Of a stretch of 64,000 nt of DNA, positions 31,987 to 52,117 are shown piece by piece (the first letter of the stretch is position 1; every line of letters begins with the position of its first letter). The stretch is from Unio delphinus (lineage: Eukaryota > Mollusca > Bivalvia > Unionida > Unionidae): NCBI GenBank assembly GCA_029339505.1, contig JAQISU010000167.1, forward strand, positions 1,395,001-1,459,000, given 5' to 3'. The notes beneath the pieces are model-generated. The model was not told the origin of the DNA, ran no database searches, and saw only the letters and a program-made list of their open reading frames with translations. The translations under genes and the position numbers were made by a program.

Positions 31987-34293
31987 ATGGTGTTTGTGAA
32001 TGAAAATCCTCCATTACTCGCCCGTAGAGTTTTGTATATTGGGAGTTCTGTTCCCCGAGAAACGGCAACTGGGTTGGAGGCAGTACAACAGCCTTTGAGA
32101 GACAGATATCCCGTCAACGATGAATCTAACATTGAAGGCATTGATTCTGTAGTATCTGTGTTTGAGGACAGTATTCAGTTAAAATATATGAGCGACCCAG
32201 ATCAAGTTATACATTTTCCTATTACTTCACTCACCCTTTGTGCAGCTGTACGATGTATCACTACTGTAAATGGAGCAACTGGCGAAAAGACCGCACAGTT
32301 TGTGTCTATAAAAAACCCTGCAGCTGGAGGGACCAATGCATCGAGACCTTCAATATTTACTGCAATTACAAGACGAACACAAGGCAGGAGGGTCCTAGAG
32401 TGTCATTCCTTTATTTGTGCATCAGCAAAAGATGCGATGGATTTGGTAAAGGCGGCGTCCCTTGCCGGAAACCGTGCTCGGGGAATAAACGGTCATCAAA
32501 TGGTTGAAACGCAATCCCCAGTCTCCACTGATACGTTTGAGAGATCTGACCCCACAAGAGTTAGCAGTCGCACTATTACGAGTAATAGACCTAGCATCAA
32601 GCTGGTACCAGGCGAACAGATCATCCAAGAAGTTTCTGCAGGACCAGAGTTTTTTGAGCCGGTACCTTCACAGGGGTACTTTTACAGTAGTAACAAAACT
32701 GAGGTTAAGAAATTTAATATCGAGAAGTTAAACACAGAACAGGAAGTTCAACATGTTTCTCAGAAAATATCAGCATCGCCACGCTCAGCATTTCATTCGC
32801 CACGTGTGGTGCATGGCAACGGAACAGTTCCAACGTTGGAACGTGATCACGTCGTTCACGTCGTTGAACATCCCAAAATGGTTCAGGTGGAACAGCCCAG
32901 AGTGGTGCAGATGGAACAGCCACGTTACGTTGAACAGCCCAGAGTGGTTCAGGTGGAACAGCCACGTTACGTTGAACAGCACAGAGTGGTTCAGGTGGAA
33001 CAGCCACGTTACGTTGAACAGCCCAGAGTTGTTCAGGTGGAACAGCCACGTTACGTTGAGCAGCCCAGAGTGGTTCAGGTGGAACAGCCACGTTACGTTG
33101 AACAGCCCAGAATGGTTCAGGTGGAACAGCCACATGTGCAACCACGACTCGTTCGTGTTGAGACTTCTCGTCTACCACCAGACAGATTAAATCATCCTCA
33201 GCCTCCACTGCCCGCGGGACTGCTAAAACCAACTGTACTGCAAGCCCAAACTCAACAAGCTGATACACAGGCGCAACCGCAGCATCCTAATATACACCCC
33301 CAGCCTCGACTTGCACCACACCCAGTGTACGTTAGACCACCACCACAATTTATGCATCCGCCGCCACCACCTCTGATCAGACCAGTCTATATTCCTGTAC
33401 CTGTTGCACCACGACCAAGATTCTTTTCCCCACCCCCAAGCATGATGCGACGACCTTACCATCCTCCTCCACCGATGGGCCCACCGATCCGTCCAGTTTT
33501 CGGACCGCCCGTTCTCGTCAGACGTCGACCTATGGAGAGTAGAAAATCCAGCTCTTCTGGCAGTAGATCTAGCTCTGGTAGTAGATCTTCAGGGGACAGA
33601 GCATCGTCTAAAAGCTCTCGGTCTCGATCGCCAAGTCCGAAGAACGAAAACACCGAACCTAAAATCGTCAACGGAGATGTCGACTCCCTGAGTGAAAGCG
33701 CATCTAGGCCCAAGACACCTCCAAGGGATTATGATAAAAAACGTTTGAGTCGTAGAGATGAATACGAGCGAAATCAGTATCAAAAACATTCACCTTTGAT
33801 GGAGAGAAATGTTCGTATGCCCCCTCCCATGCAAGGGCATTACCCTTACGACTACGTGTATTGGAGTGGAGGGCCAGGATACGTGCCCTATCCACCATTT
33901 ATGATGCCTCCTCCCCCGCGTGGAGCCCAATTCCGATCGAGATCAGTACCCCCGCCGATGAGGGGACACATAGACAGAGATTACCGCAAGAAAAAGTCTA
34001 AAAAGGGAAAGAAAAAGAAGTCAAAGAAATTCCGAGATAACCCAAGCGATGTTTCAACTGACAGCTACGCCGCCGGATACCATTCGGATATAAATTTTCA
34101 CAATGAAGGTTACCATTTCCATCCACCACGTGACTTCCGGCGAAGAGACAAACAGTTTATGAACGAGAGGAGTTTCTCAAAAAGTATCGCAGAGCAATTC
34201 AGACAAGGTAGAGACTCTAAACACCAGTCTGCTTATGAACTGAATGATGCTATAAATGGAACAGGACCTCTGGAAGAATTCAAGATGTATTGA
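31987..34293 (+). CDS. Host-like protein with PTB/PID-like N-terminus, repeats, Pro-rich and Ser-rich regions, 768 aa
   Basis: Intact, uninterrupted ORF. The ATG at 31987 has a good Kozak context (AAAATGG); the frame is open slightly upstream without another ATG. Residues about 8-160 look like a phosphotyrosine-binding (PID) fold: ARRVLYIGSSVP start, SVVSVFEDSIQLKYM, VIHFPITSLTLCAAVRCI, LECHSFICASAKDAMDLVKA. Residues about 297-384 are six near-perfect 14-residue repeats of the VVQVEQPRYVEQPR type. Residues about 395-512 are Pro-rich, 517-555 Ser/Arg-rich, and there is a KKKSKKGKKKKSKK cluster near 670. Together this suggests a cytoplasmic adaptor or scaffold. It is the only clearly functional host gene in the window. 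Orthologue unknown to me. Confidence 0.75.
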   Translation: MVFVNENPPLLARRVLYIGSSVPRETATGLEAVQQPLRDRYPVNDESNIEGIDSVVSVFEDSIQLKYMSDPDQVIHFPITSLTLCAAVRCITTVNGATGEKTAQFVSIKNPAAGGTNASRPSIFTAITRRTQGRRVLECHSFICASAKDAMDLVKAASLAGNRARGINGHQMVETQSPVSTDTFERSDPTRVSSRTITSNRPSIKLVPGEQIIQEVSAGPEFFEPVPSQGYFYSSNKTEVKKFNIEKLNTEQEVQHVSQKISASPRSAFHSPRVVHGNGTVPTLERDHVVHVVEHPKMVQVEQPRVVQMEQPRYVEQPRVVQVEQPRYVEQHRVVQVEQPRYVEQPRVVQVEQPRYVEQPRVVQVEQPRYVEQPRMVQVEQPHVQPRLVRVETSRLPPDRLNHPQPPLPAGLLKPTVLQAQTQQADTQAQPQHPNIHPQPRLAPHPVYVRPPPQFMHPPPPPLIRPVYIPVPVAPRPRFFSPPPSMMRRPYHPPPPMGPPIRPVFGPPVLVRRRPMESRKSSSSGSRSSSGSRSSGDRASSKSSRSRSPSPKNENTEPKIVNGDVDSLSESASRPKTPPRDYDKKRLSRRDEYERNQYQKHSPLMERNVRMPPPMQGHYPYDYVYWSGGPGYVPYPPFMMPPPPRGAQFRSRSVPPPMRGHIDRDYRKKKSKKGKKKKSKKFRDNPSDVSTDSYAAGYHSDINFHNEGYHFHPPRDFRRRDKQFMNERSFSKSIAEQFRQGRDSKHQSAYELNDAINGTGPLEEFKMY
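32890..33137 (+). repeat. 42-bp coding tandem repeat
   Basis: About six copies of a 42-base unit with the core GTGGTTCAGGTGGAACAGCC, in frame inside the PTB-like gene. Single-base differences such as CAGCCC/CAGCAC and GTGGTT/GTTGTT distinguish the copies. The reverse-strand open frame over the same region is a shadow. Confidence 0.9.
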
Positions 34294-42012
<7,719 letters not shown>

Positions 42013-42284
42013 TACATTTCCACGACAAACAAATGATAATGTTAATAACAAAAATAAACAATAAATAAATAAACACCATAGCTCTAAATCAGTTGTTTGT
42101 GTTCCTTGCTTGTACACAACACAGTAACAGCCAAACACGCACACAAACTCTTATACACAAATAAGTATATACAATTCCTTCCATTCGCACATCCCTTCCT
42201 CCCCATCTACTTACCTACCTATTTACCAACTTACCTATCTACATTCATTCACGCACGCACGCACACGCACACACACAATTACAT

Positions 42285-42290
42285 ACACAA

Positions 42291-42321
<31 letters not shown>

Positions 42322-42374
42322 CATACATACATACATACATACATACATACATACATACATACATACATACATAC
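42285..42374. repeat. (ATAC)n microsatellite
   Basis: About 22 units of ATAC after a short mixed ACGC/ACAC stretch. Confidence 0.95.
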
Positions 42375-44246
42375 TGCTCTCTAAGTGTTAATATGTATAC
42401 CTCCTGCAGCTAAACTTGCAAAATATGGGGAAGGTAGTGACGACACTAAATTTCTTTGTCGTCAGTCTGCTTCGCGTTGGTTTTACTTTCATTTTATAAA
42501 TTGGATGCATCTCCTGTATAGGAGACGATTGTCAAAAGTACAGGGAATTTGCTGTATGTAGAGTCGATGATATTCCAGGAAAACGAAGGATAAGGTAAAA
42601 GGATTTATGAACGGGTCGTGGTTCGGTATGACTGCATCGCGTTTGTTCCACAACTTCATCGTTTTGCTAGGGTCAGTAACTTGTAATTTAAATATACTGT
42701 ATATATTCGCTTATGAGCTGAACCCAGCTGCAAACAGTATAGACACTGCGCGGTCAGATCAGATCTGTTGCTTGTTCTACTGATTACTCCTACAGTTTTT
42801 ATTACCTAGACCAACTTCTACCAACGCGTTATGCGATCTGTGCAGTTGCAGTTAAAAACTTGAGGACTTACAAGCGAGTGTAGACGATAAAATAAGTGGA
42901 TTCGTTTCAGTGTAAAGGGATATGTATATATGTAACTGTAAACTGTGGTATTTGGGGTAAGACAGTCACCTGCATCCGTGGGTAAATTGTAATCTACTAT
43001 GCACACGTTTTCCAATGATCATGTAATATTAAGGATGACGGAAAGATATGTCAAATGTCAAGCTGCAGTGATAAATTTGTTGGGAGTTTGTAGAATCAAT
43101 TTATTTTAGTTTATTTGTTATGTCCATCTTTTATATTTCCGGATTCTTTGAGTTGATTTACATACGATTTTGCACTTAACTGCACGATAGGTCCATTAAT
43201 TATCCAAGGGAATAGGAAAATGAGTAAGGTCGAAGGACAAAATCTCACGATTCGGTCTATTTTTTAAACTATAAGTAGTTTCTCTTTGTGACTGTATTTT
43301 TAATCTCCATTGATGATTTACAATTGTAATTGATTTGAAATCAATTTTTATTATGACATGGTAGCGCTTAATAAACCCTCTTGTGATTGTTTTAGTGTAG
43401 TGCGTGTGCTTTTGTAATTTTTATATCTGTCCACAGCATTACGAATATATATTGTGTGGTTTTAATTAGGAGCTGCTGATAAAGTTACTCGACATAAACT
43501 TTTATTTACAGTCATTCTGCAGAGGCTTTGTTAGCTCTACAGGTCAAAATCCAGAAGAGACTTTGGGGTGGAAGGTCTGTTGTCCGCCGTATGAAATATG
43601 TCCGGTCGTTGGTACAAGTTTATTATCGTTACTCTTCTCAAACTGTCATGTTGGAAACCTCACACATACATTCGTCTCATGGTCTAGAGGGCTGTCATGT
43701 TGGAAACCTCACACATACATTCGTCTCATGGTCTAGAGGGCTGTCGAGTTGGAAACCTTACACATACATTCGTCTCATGGTCTAGTTGGTCCTAAATGAA
43801 AATGGTTCGGTTTTCACATTCAATATGGCCACGACATCCGACACCTTGAAAATATTGTAGTTGCTACCCCACTGAATGGATAGTCGTATCAAGGTGGTTA
43901 TTTTCCTTACATTTGTCTAGCTGATCCTAAGTACAAATGTTGCTGATAATGACGTCCAATATGACCATCTTCGGAAAGTCGTATCAACGTGGGATTTCCC
44001 CAGAATACTGATTTATATTGTCTTTTGACCTTGAATGAAACTAGTTATGACCCAGCCTGAAATATGGATACCACAATGAACATACTGAAAATCCTGTCAT
44101 CAATTACCATGGTAATCTGAACATGGTGATTTAAGTCTTGTAATGCCACAAGTGTCTTAAATGAAAACGCTACCAATCGTATGTCCAGTAGAGATGCCAT
44201 AGTGATTAATTTGAAAATCATAACGTTCAAGAATAGGAAATTGGTT
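42375..44246. other. Non-coding DNA with one short tandem repeat
   Basis: No gene seen. At 43643-43789 a 49-base unit (CTGTCATGTTGGAAACC...CATGGTCTAGAGGG) is repeated three times, the units starting at 43643, 43692 and 43741. The open frame across it is repeat-derived. Confidence 0.6.
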
Positions 44247-44523
44247 TGTTGTTGCTGTGGTGTTTAACGCCATTTTTTTTGCACTCATGGGCTATACATT
44301 GCGGCCAGTATTACTGGTGGTAAAAGAACCCGGGAAAACCCCCGGAAGGAACCAGTGACCCACGAGAAGCTACTGGCAAGCTTTCTCACATACCCACATT
44401 GGCCGAATCTGATACTCGAACTCACGCAGACGGAAGTGAGATGGCAGTGATCGGTAACGGAGAGCGCTTTAGACCACTCGGCCACTCGGGGTCCCTTTCT
44501 TGAATTGGTAGGGAAGCATGCGA
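44247..44523 (-). mobile_element. tRNA-derived SINE, family 1, copy 2
   Basis: Same head (TGGCCGAGTGGTCTAAAGCG on the minus strand), B box (GAGTTCGAGT) and body as the copy at 29032-29333. Both also share a GGTAGGGA.GCATGCGA block beyond the tRNA head, which suggests the true 5' end of the family. Confidence 0.75.
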
Positions 44524-46159
44524 CAGGAAAGGGGTTTAATACTGCAGTTAAAATGAAGAAATGATCTAACCTTTAATTACTGCAAACTCTTTTTCGGACA
44601 GTAGAACGCCTGTCCTTTCGTGGGACTATCGTAAAATGCAGTGTGACAAACTTTCATGCAGATCATCGAAACAGCTTTGCAGTCGCGACTTCACGACATT
44701 CGTCAAAAGCCGGATAATAAATGTATTAATTAATATAACAACACATGTAACGAGTATTATAACGCCCAATGAAAATTTGAGCGGCGAACGACAAAGTTGA
44801 AGAGGTGTTAAAAATTCAGTTAATAATGTAACAGTTTGTAATTTTGTATACATTCACGTTTAACACGACGAGGCCTATGCCAACATATTTAACTTTGTTC
44901 AGCAAGGAAAGAAACGACAAAACATACTGATATATGTCGAAAGAAAGAAACAAGAACAAAATGGAGATCAATAAAACTCATTTCCGAATAATTACGTCTG
45001 ACGAGAAGAGATGAAGATTTGTTATGTTGGCATGTGAAATTTGACGTCCCCTCGCTTGTGGTAACCTAATTAAGAAGAGCGTTGCAATTTGGGAGTTATC
45101 GCTCAAAACAACCTGTCATAATGACGTATTTAATTGTCATAAATGTGACAACTGAATATGACCACATATCGGTGTAACACAGAGTTTCGATATGTCGGAA
45201 GCTGATTTCGATCTGATTCCATATATCCCAGAGCGACAGAATCAGAATCAGGATCATACACATATTGTTTTCTTGTTCTCTAACCGAAGAAACAAATATG
45301 CCTCTGGGAACTCGTAATCTAACATTCTTGCTGAATTTTGTGTAAACTTGATTTGAAGGTACAAATCTCATATGATAAAGACATTTATTAGTTGATGTAC
45401 ATTCCTCGAGTGTTTAACGTACTAATTACTTAAAATTGCTATCGGATGTTGATCACTAAAATTGTGGCGTGTGTTGCGGATTTGTTATGCCACCACTGTG
45501 GTAGGTGTGCTATGGTTGTGGTGGATTGCTGCCAATATTTTATTTAAATTATTATAGAAGTCCCATTCAGGCTCGATTTTGAAAGAAGTGAAATTAGCGA
45601 TAGAGAGGTAAAGCTAGGATTCCCCAATCAGCAATGCTAACAGTAACCTTTTTTTGAGTACACAAAAGGTGAAATTTAAATAAATAACAATGCAATACAG
45701 TTCAATAGTCAGTTGATAATAATTCCCGAATCATTCTTCTTACTCTCAACCAAGTGATAGCTTATTGCATCATTTGACTTATAGTGTGAGAAAACTTTTC
45801 CACCTGTCCTCGATTTCGTCTGTATCTCTCATATCACGCCAAATCCTTGTCTCCTTCCGATTTCCTCTTAATTCCTTCTCCTTGACTGCTCCTTCTCCAA
45901 TTTATCCTCCTCGACTCATTTTCCCACTAGCCGTTGATTAACTATCGACTTCTACACTAGTCTTTATTCCGTCTCCCTCCCAGAGACTCGTGACTAAAAC
46001 AATACCAAAAGTCTGTCCCTAAAAGCTTTCTGTCCAAACACAAGGACGTTAGCATATTTCCTTATCCATCTCGTCTCACAACCAATCATTGTATAAAGAC
46101 TATTACATGTTTCAGTCACGCATTCGTGCACATCAAAATACTCATATGTTTTTGTATGG
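44524..46159. other. Non-coding DNA
   Basis: No gene or named repeat recognised. A CT-rich stretch lies at about 45800-46030. Confidence 0.45.
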
Positions 46160-46322
46160 TTGTTGTTGTTGTTTTAGGGTTTAGCGCCATTTTTCAGCAC
46201 ACGACAGGCTGTACATGGCGGCCAGTATTATTGGTGCAGGAATAACTATGGACCCCCCCCCCCCAACCGAAAGAACCACCGACCCACGAGAAACTACTGA
46301 CAAGCTTTCTCATATAACTGCA

Positions 46323-46326
<4 letters not shown>
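46160..46326 (-). mobile_element. tRNA-derived SINE, family 1, copy 3 (head lost)
   Basis: The body and CAA-type tail match the other copies, but the tRNA head is replaced by a (GT)n run (46327-46381). It contains a C10 run at about 46254-46263. Confidence 0.7.
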
Positions 46327-46382
<56 letters not shown>

Positions 46383-46383
<1 letters not shown>

Positions 46384-46599
46384 TCTCATAGAGCGCCGGT
46401 TACAATATCAATCTCAGGAAAGAGACTCGTGTTATGAAAGGTAAGGCAACAAATGTAAGGTAAACCAAGGGCCGATCAATACTCAGGTTGACACAATCGA
46501 AACTTTTATAATAAAAATGAATACAAGCAAACAAGATATGTAACAAATATATTGGGGAAAAAATTGGCCTGACAATCAATTCTCAGCCTTTAAGTACTG
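46383..46599 (+). repeat. Duplicated segment, copy 1 (pairs with 50492-50698)
   Basis: About 92 percent identical by eye to 50492-50698, for example the shared block AAGGTAAGGCAACAAATGTA. Both copies follow a SINE and a GT run, and both lead to the same CR1/L2-like LINE, directly here and after an insertion in the other copy. Confidence 0.7.
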
Positions 46600-47937
46600 C
46601 ATTATATGCCATCTGGACGTATGAGTCCTTAACTCTTAACCTTTATTTGATACTAAGAGAAACCTCCGTATGATAACTAGAACCAAACTACTGTATGAAA
46701 TCCAAGCAAACCTAACAACTTGATTACCTCATACAGCAGAAGAACTCGATAACTGCCTCCGTTCATTGCTTGAAAAACATGCCCTAGCCACCAAGCACAG
46801 AGTATCAATTCAAACGTGATCTCAGTGGTATATCAGTGTTAGGAACCAGCTTTGCTCTGCCGTAAGAGACTGTGGCTTTCATACAGACTAACTATTCATA
46901 AGCAAATCTGTGAAGCTGATAAAAGGACGTCACAAACATAATCCCTGCAGCGAAATCAGCCCACTACAGTACTAAGATCACGGAAAGTTCCAGCTGCAAA
47001 GCGCTCTTCGACATTATTAACAAGCTAATGTCTAGGAACAAATGAACACCATTTCCAACTACCTTCTCCTCTCCAGTAAACCTTCCCGATCTCTTTGCGA
47101 ATTCCTTATGTGACAAAGTACAAACCATTAGAGATAAGCTTGACAACCTAATTTCAACTGACTCATAGTCACCATACAATTGAGATAAAGAATTTTCCGC
47201 GGCAACCGTTAGCAGCATTTGAACCTGTTTCTATAGATTTAGTACTTGCATTCATTATGAAGAGTACACCAATGTCATTAGAATTTGATCCAATTTCAAC
47301 ATCACTGTTGCTCGAGTACTTGGATCAAGTATTGCCAAGCCTAACTGGTGTTATTCATATTTCTCTCTCGTCCGCGGAATTCCCATCATATTTCAAAACT
47401 GCCAATCTAAAGCCTCTGTTGAAGAAACTAACACTCTACCATGAACCTACTATTTTTAAAACTACCGCCTAGTTTCTGATCTCCCATTCATATCAAACAT
47501 CGTAGAAAAAGTTGCTCTATCCCAACTTGTATCTTATTTTAATTCAAACAGTCCTTTTAGCAATGTACAGTCTGCATATCGTCCTTGCCAGAGTACTGAA
47601 ACTACTCTTCTTAAAGTATTTAATGACATTCTCTCCAATTTGGATAACGGAAAGATTACGGTCCTCACCCTCTTTGATTTGTCTGCAGCATTTGACACAA
47701 TAGACCATAATATATTACTTAACCGTCTCCATCATATATTTGGCATTCATGATACAGACTTACTGTGGTACAAGTCCTAGTTGGTCAACATGACACAAAT
47801 TGTGTCCGCAAATGGAATACACTCCATCCCATTTGATCTATGTTGTAGTGTTCCACAGGATTCTATTCTTGGACATGCTATGTTCATTTTATACACTCGG
47901 CCTCTCTCACATGTCATAGATCATCTGACTCAATGAA
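46600..47937 (+). mobile_element. CR1/L2-like LINE remnant, copy 1
   Basis: Degenerate reverse transcriptase. Recognisable parts are the region before the RT (LLEK.A...), LDQVLPSLTGVI with AEFPSYFKTANLKPLLKK, the AYRPCQSTETTLLKV block and FDLSAAFDTIDHNILLNRL (RT motif, about 47676-47735), followed by PQDSILGHAMFILYT. Stops and frame changes interrupt it. Its 3' end is missing. Confidence 0.75.
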
Positions 47938-48206
47938 ATAGGAATAACCAATTGCATTTATTCATATATGGCCAGTTTAGTTGGAAAAGCTATATATACA
48001 TTTAATATCATTTTAAAAAGGTTGTTACAAGAGCTGAATTTAATGTGTTTTGCTAAATAGTTTAATAATGATCGTTTCGCTGAATTTTTAGTATGATCGT
48101 ACTAGATCACAACATATATAGGAATCTTGTCTGGTTCCGCTCTCTCTCTCTGCCGGTTCTTATTTGTCACGCGGTATTTAATTGTTTTAATGTTGCATTG
48201 TTTGTG

Positions 48207-48302
48207 TATGTATGTATGTATGTATGTATGTATGTATGTATGTATGTATGTATGTATGTATGTATGCATGCATGCATGCATGCATGTATGTAAGTATGTA
48301 TA

Positions 48303-48338
<36 letters not shown>
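48207..48338. repeat. Compound (TATG)n(CATG)n(GT)n microsatellite
   Basis: TATG units from 48207, CATG units at about 48265-48284, then GT units at about 48312-48338. Confidence 0.9.
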
Positions 48339-48342
<4 letters not shown>

Positions 48343-50182
48343 TGCGTGCGTGTGTGTAGCAGCAACTACAATAGCTATATGGTAATAAATTTCGATGTAT
48401 GACTTTACTGTGTCAACGGCCTTGTATCCATCTTCAAATGTTTTTTAAAACTTCGTGTGAATCTCCAAGTTGTTTTGACAGTTCAAATCTACGAATATAT
48501 TGTAGTCTTCGTGAAATTACATTCTCTGGTGAATTAGGAACTTTAGAATTTCTATAGAGTTATTTTAAACATCTGCTTATTATGCAATGAAATTACATTT
48601 ATTCTAATTAGTAATTTTTGTTCTTCAGATAATCTTTGCAGTAGTATGTGTATCAACTTTGAAATGCCTTAAATCAAATATGTTAACGTTCTGTCCAGCT
48701 ACACAGTTATATATTCTTTAAAACTTCCAATGTAAGCATGGAAACATCGTTACTGTGAATTACTTCATGGTTTGCATCTGCTTGCCTTTATTTAAAGCAT
48801 CTTTAAACTTTATCAAGCTAGACTTTAATGCTGAATTTAGTAATCCAAATATCCTTTCAACTCTTTCAGTAATTCATATAAGTTACCAAAGAGACAAAAT
48901 TTACTCTTTCAAAGATATCATTCATGAATCCTTTCTTCTGACAATGACATTGATATTTTTAGCTATTCTAACGGGCCTTTATAAGTTAAGTGTTTACCGA
49001 TTATTTCCATGTAAATTCCATGTACTTTACTAATTTTTAATTCAGCTTATATTGTCTTTTTCTATAGCGTGTATCATCTTTAGTCTGTTTTCTGAGAAAA
49101 ATGATTCCTTCTCAAGTTGACCATAATCAATTTTAATAGTGGTTGATAACAAAAAGCTGATGGAATGAATTTTAAACCTTGATTATAATAAAGACGAAAA
49201 AGATAAATATGATGAATATGATGTTGCTGAAAATAAAGACAGTTTATCAAAATAAGGGATTTCACACTCCTTTACAAATGAAGCAAGCTGGAAGTGTTTT
49301 ATTCGTTAGTATAGAAACGAGGACGAGTATTGGTTATACAAATAAGTAAAACTGGTATGGAAACAAAACCAGTAAATTCTGAAAGGAGATAAGAGATATA
49401 AAGTTGGTGATGCTGAAACTGATTTGACGCCATCTTTAAATGATGTAAGACAAATACGTAACATGTTTTTTAGATGCTGCGTGATGAGTTTTGCGTTCCT
49501 TCCCTACATACTAATGTCTAGAGATAAATGTGATACTGTTATCGCACAGATAAGTTTATTTAAAAAAAGACACATATATACAGTGACGTGTCATGATCAG
49601 TACTGTTAATATTGTTAGTATTTAGCATACAATGTAGGCCCATGCGTATGCAAGATGATTCTAAATAAAAGGTCAAAGGTCAGGCATTTTGCAATAGTAT
49701 TTTAGAGTCGTATGGAATTGAAATTGTTGTAAGAGAAATTCGTTTTTTTTTCTCGAAAACAGAAGAGTGATAATGTTCACACATGAAATCTGATAAACTC
49801 AAGAAACCATCATTGGGAGTTTTTAATTTGTCCAGAGACCGCTGTATAAACGTTAAACGCATTACATTGCTAATATTAGCAGTTTTTCAGTGCCATTCCA
49901 CTGATTTGTAACGATTGTATTTGTTTACAATTGTGACACGTGACATTACGAAATGTTTATTCCGGTGTCACAAAATATCAACTTACATTGGACCTGCCAT
50001 TTTGAACAGAAGAATCTCGCAAACTTATAATAAAAAATTTCACGTTAGTACTCTAAATTTAGCCATAAGTTGAACAACGTGCTAAATTTAACAGGGTTTT
50101 TAACACAGCGAATATGTCATATTTTCAATCATCGGTACGACCATTTCTAAAGGAACGAGCTAAAAACAGACTTGTATGTATG

Positions 50183-50186
<4 letters not shown>
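48339..50186. other. Non-coding DNA
   Basis: AT-rich, with no gene or recognised repeat. Confidence 0.45.

Positions 50187-50267
<81 letters not shown>
50187..50267. repeat. (AT)n microsatellite
   Basis: About 80 bases of AT dinucleotide, flanked by GTAT units and then the GTT-rich tail of a SINE. Confidence 0.95.
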
Positions 50268-50278
<11 letters not shown>

Positions 50279-50458
50279 TGTTGTTGAACGCCATTTTTCA
50301 GCACATGTCGGCCAGTATTATTTGTGGAGGAAGAACCCGGGAAAACCCCCGGAAAGAACCACCGACCCACGAGAAGCTACTGACAAACTTTCTCACATAA
50401 CTACATTAGCCCAATCTTAGACTCGAACCCACGCCGACAGAGGTGAGATGGCAGTGAT
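50268..50458 (-). mobile_element. tRNA-derived SINE, family 1, copy 4 (head lost)
   Basis: Same body as copies 1 to 3, lacking part of the middle and with the tRNA head replaced by a GT-rich run, as in copy 3. Confidence 0.7.
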
Positions 50459-50491
50459 GTGTGTGTGTGTGTGTATCTATGTGTGTGTGCG

Positions 50492-50698
50492 CGCCGGGTA
50501 CAATATCAATCTCAGCAAAGAGACTCGTCTAATGAAAGGTAAGGCAACAAATGTAAGGTAAACCAAGGGCCGATCAATACTCAGGCTGCCACAATCGAAA
50601 CGTTTTTAATAAAAATGAATACAAGCAAACAATATATGTAACAAATACATTGCAAAACAAATTGGCCTGAAAATCAATTCTCAGCCCTTAAGTACTTT
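50492..50698 (+). repeat. Duplicated segment, copy 2
   Basis: Partner of 46383-46599. Homology stops at AAGTACT (about 50697). The matching continuation resumes at 52118. Confidence 0.7.
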
Positions 50699-52117
50699 GA
50701 TTTGTTCTTATTTCACTCCATGTCTGATAAATTTGTTAGGGTTTCCTGGATTAGGAGGGTGAGAAGTGGAATGTTGGTTGTGTTTGTGTAGTTGATGAAA
50801 TACTTAATAAGATACATACACCTATTATATATTGTTGGATATCTTTAATTGTTTGCTTCAAATATTTAGTATTAGCATTGAAATATGTGGCACAATCGCA
50901 ATAGGCCAGGTTAGAAGCAAGCAGCATGGATATGTAGATCGGTAAAGTCGCTAACCTTAAGCCATATTGAGTTTTTAAAAATATTGCAGTTTTACACATT
51001 TTTATTGACATATATCGATCTAGAGTGATAAGAACCATATTAATTGATATCAAAGTTGTCAAAGTCGGTGGTTGTATAGAATTGGTTTGACTTTTTTGCC
51101 TATACGGAAAACGTTTGAATAGGTAGGCATTCGTCTCACAGTGAGACAAATGAAGAAGTACTTAATCCGATGCATTCACATATATCGTGTTGTATAGCTT
51201 GAATTGTACGCCTCACATCCAGAGTATTAGTATCAACATATGTGACATCATCCCAAAAGGGCATTGGTTGATGCATGTATCAAGTATATGTTAGTTTAGA
51301 AGAAAGAAAAAACCCTTTAAAACTGGAAGACACTCAAACCATGTGTAGTAACGATGTTTCTATAGGACACACGGTGCTTATGCTAGTAAAACAGTGAAAA
51401 CACCATGTTCTTAAAAACTCATTGACTTCAAAAACCACATCGCTCGTGATCAAATCTATATTTATCAACACAGAACCATCCTTGATGCATGCTTCTTTTT
51501 GGAGCAACCACGTGCACCGCTGAATATTTTATCCACATGCGTTTCAAATGTACTTCAATTCAGCACCTAACTTATAAGGTATTAATAACAGCACTGTTTG
51601 AACATTATGTCTGTAAACGAACTATATCAATACAATATTGTCTATATTCTTTTACAAACGGATAAGCTCTCTGAAGATTATTTTTACTCAAAGTTTACTT
51701 TAACGCTTCAACTAAGTTAAGATATCCTAACTGAGCGAAATATTTTATTATAAAAGCGCTTTTCTTCGAGAATTATAAATTGGATTAGTTGATTTCTGCA
51801 AATTGTTTTGCGGAACACGAGAACTCATTCGCTAGGCCAAACATTAAACACTGAGTTATGTGCACAAATCCACTTGATTTATATTTACTTTCAGGAAAGT
51901 TTACATTCATACAGGTATTAAGTTCGATTCACTTTGCAAAAAATACAACTGAAGTTAGATGTCTGTATATCTGTTTCGTCTTACCTAGATGTAATCAATC
52001 CGTTTAATCTTTCAGAATACCACAAATAGCCACATTGTATTATTATCACCAGGATATATCAAATAACCATAAAATATTGTTTAAAAACAAAACTATAAAA
52101 TAGATCAGATCACTTCA
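50699..52117 (-). other. 1.4-kb insertion within the duplicated LINE segment; possible LINE thumb-region fragment on minus strand
   Basis: Absent from the other copy of the duplication. The minus-strand open frame 50751-51149 has LITLDRYMSI and a LASNLAYCD block. The spacing is like the region after the RT core in LINEs (GVTLD... then S.L.YCN), which is a tentative reading. About 51145-51250 is a diverged duplicate of 50795-50905. Nothing else was recognised in the remainder. Confidence 0.35.

Noticed and set aside
32714..33268. 184-codon minus-strand frame over the PTB-like gene
   Set aside because: It is a shadow of the 42-bp coding repeats, whose length is a multiple of three and therefore keeps reverse frames open.
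50751..51149. Minus-strand frame with LDRY, resembling a rhodopsin-like receptor
   Set aside because: No seven-helix pattern surrounds it. The following LASNLAYCD spacing fits a LINE post-RT region better, and the segment is an insertion within LINE-derived sequence.
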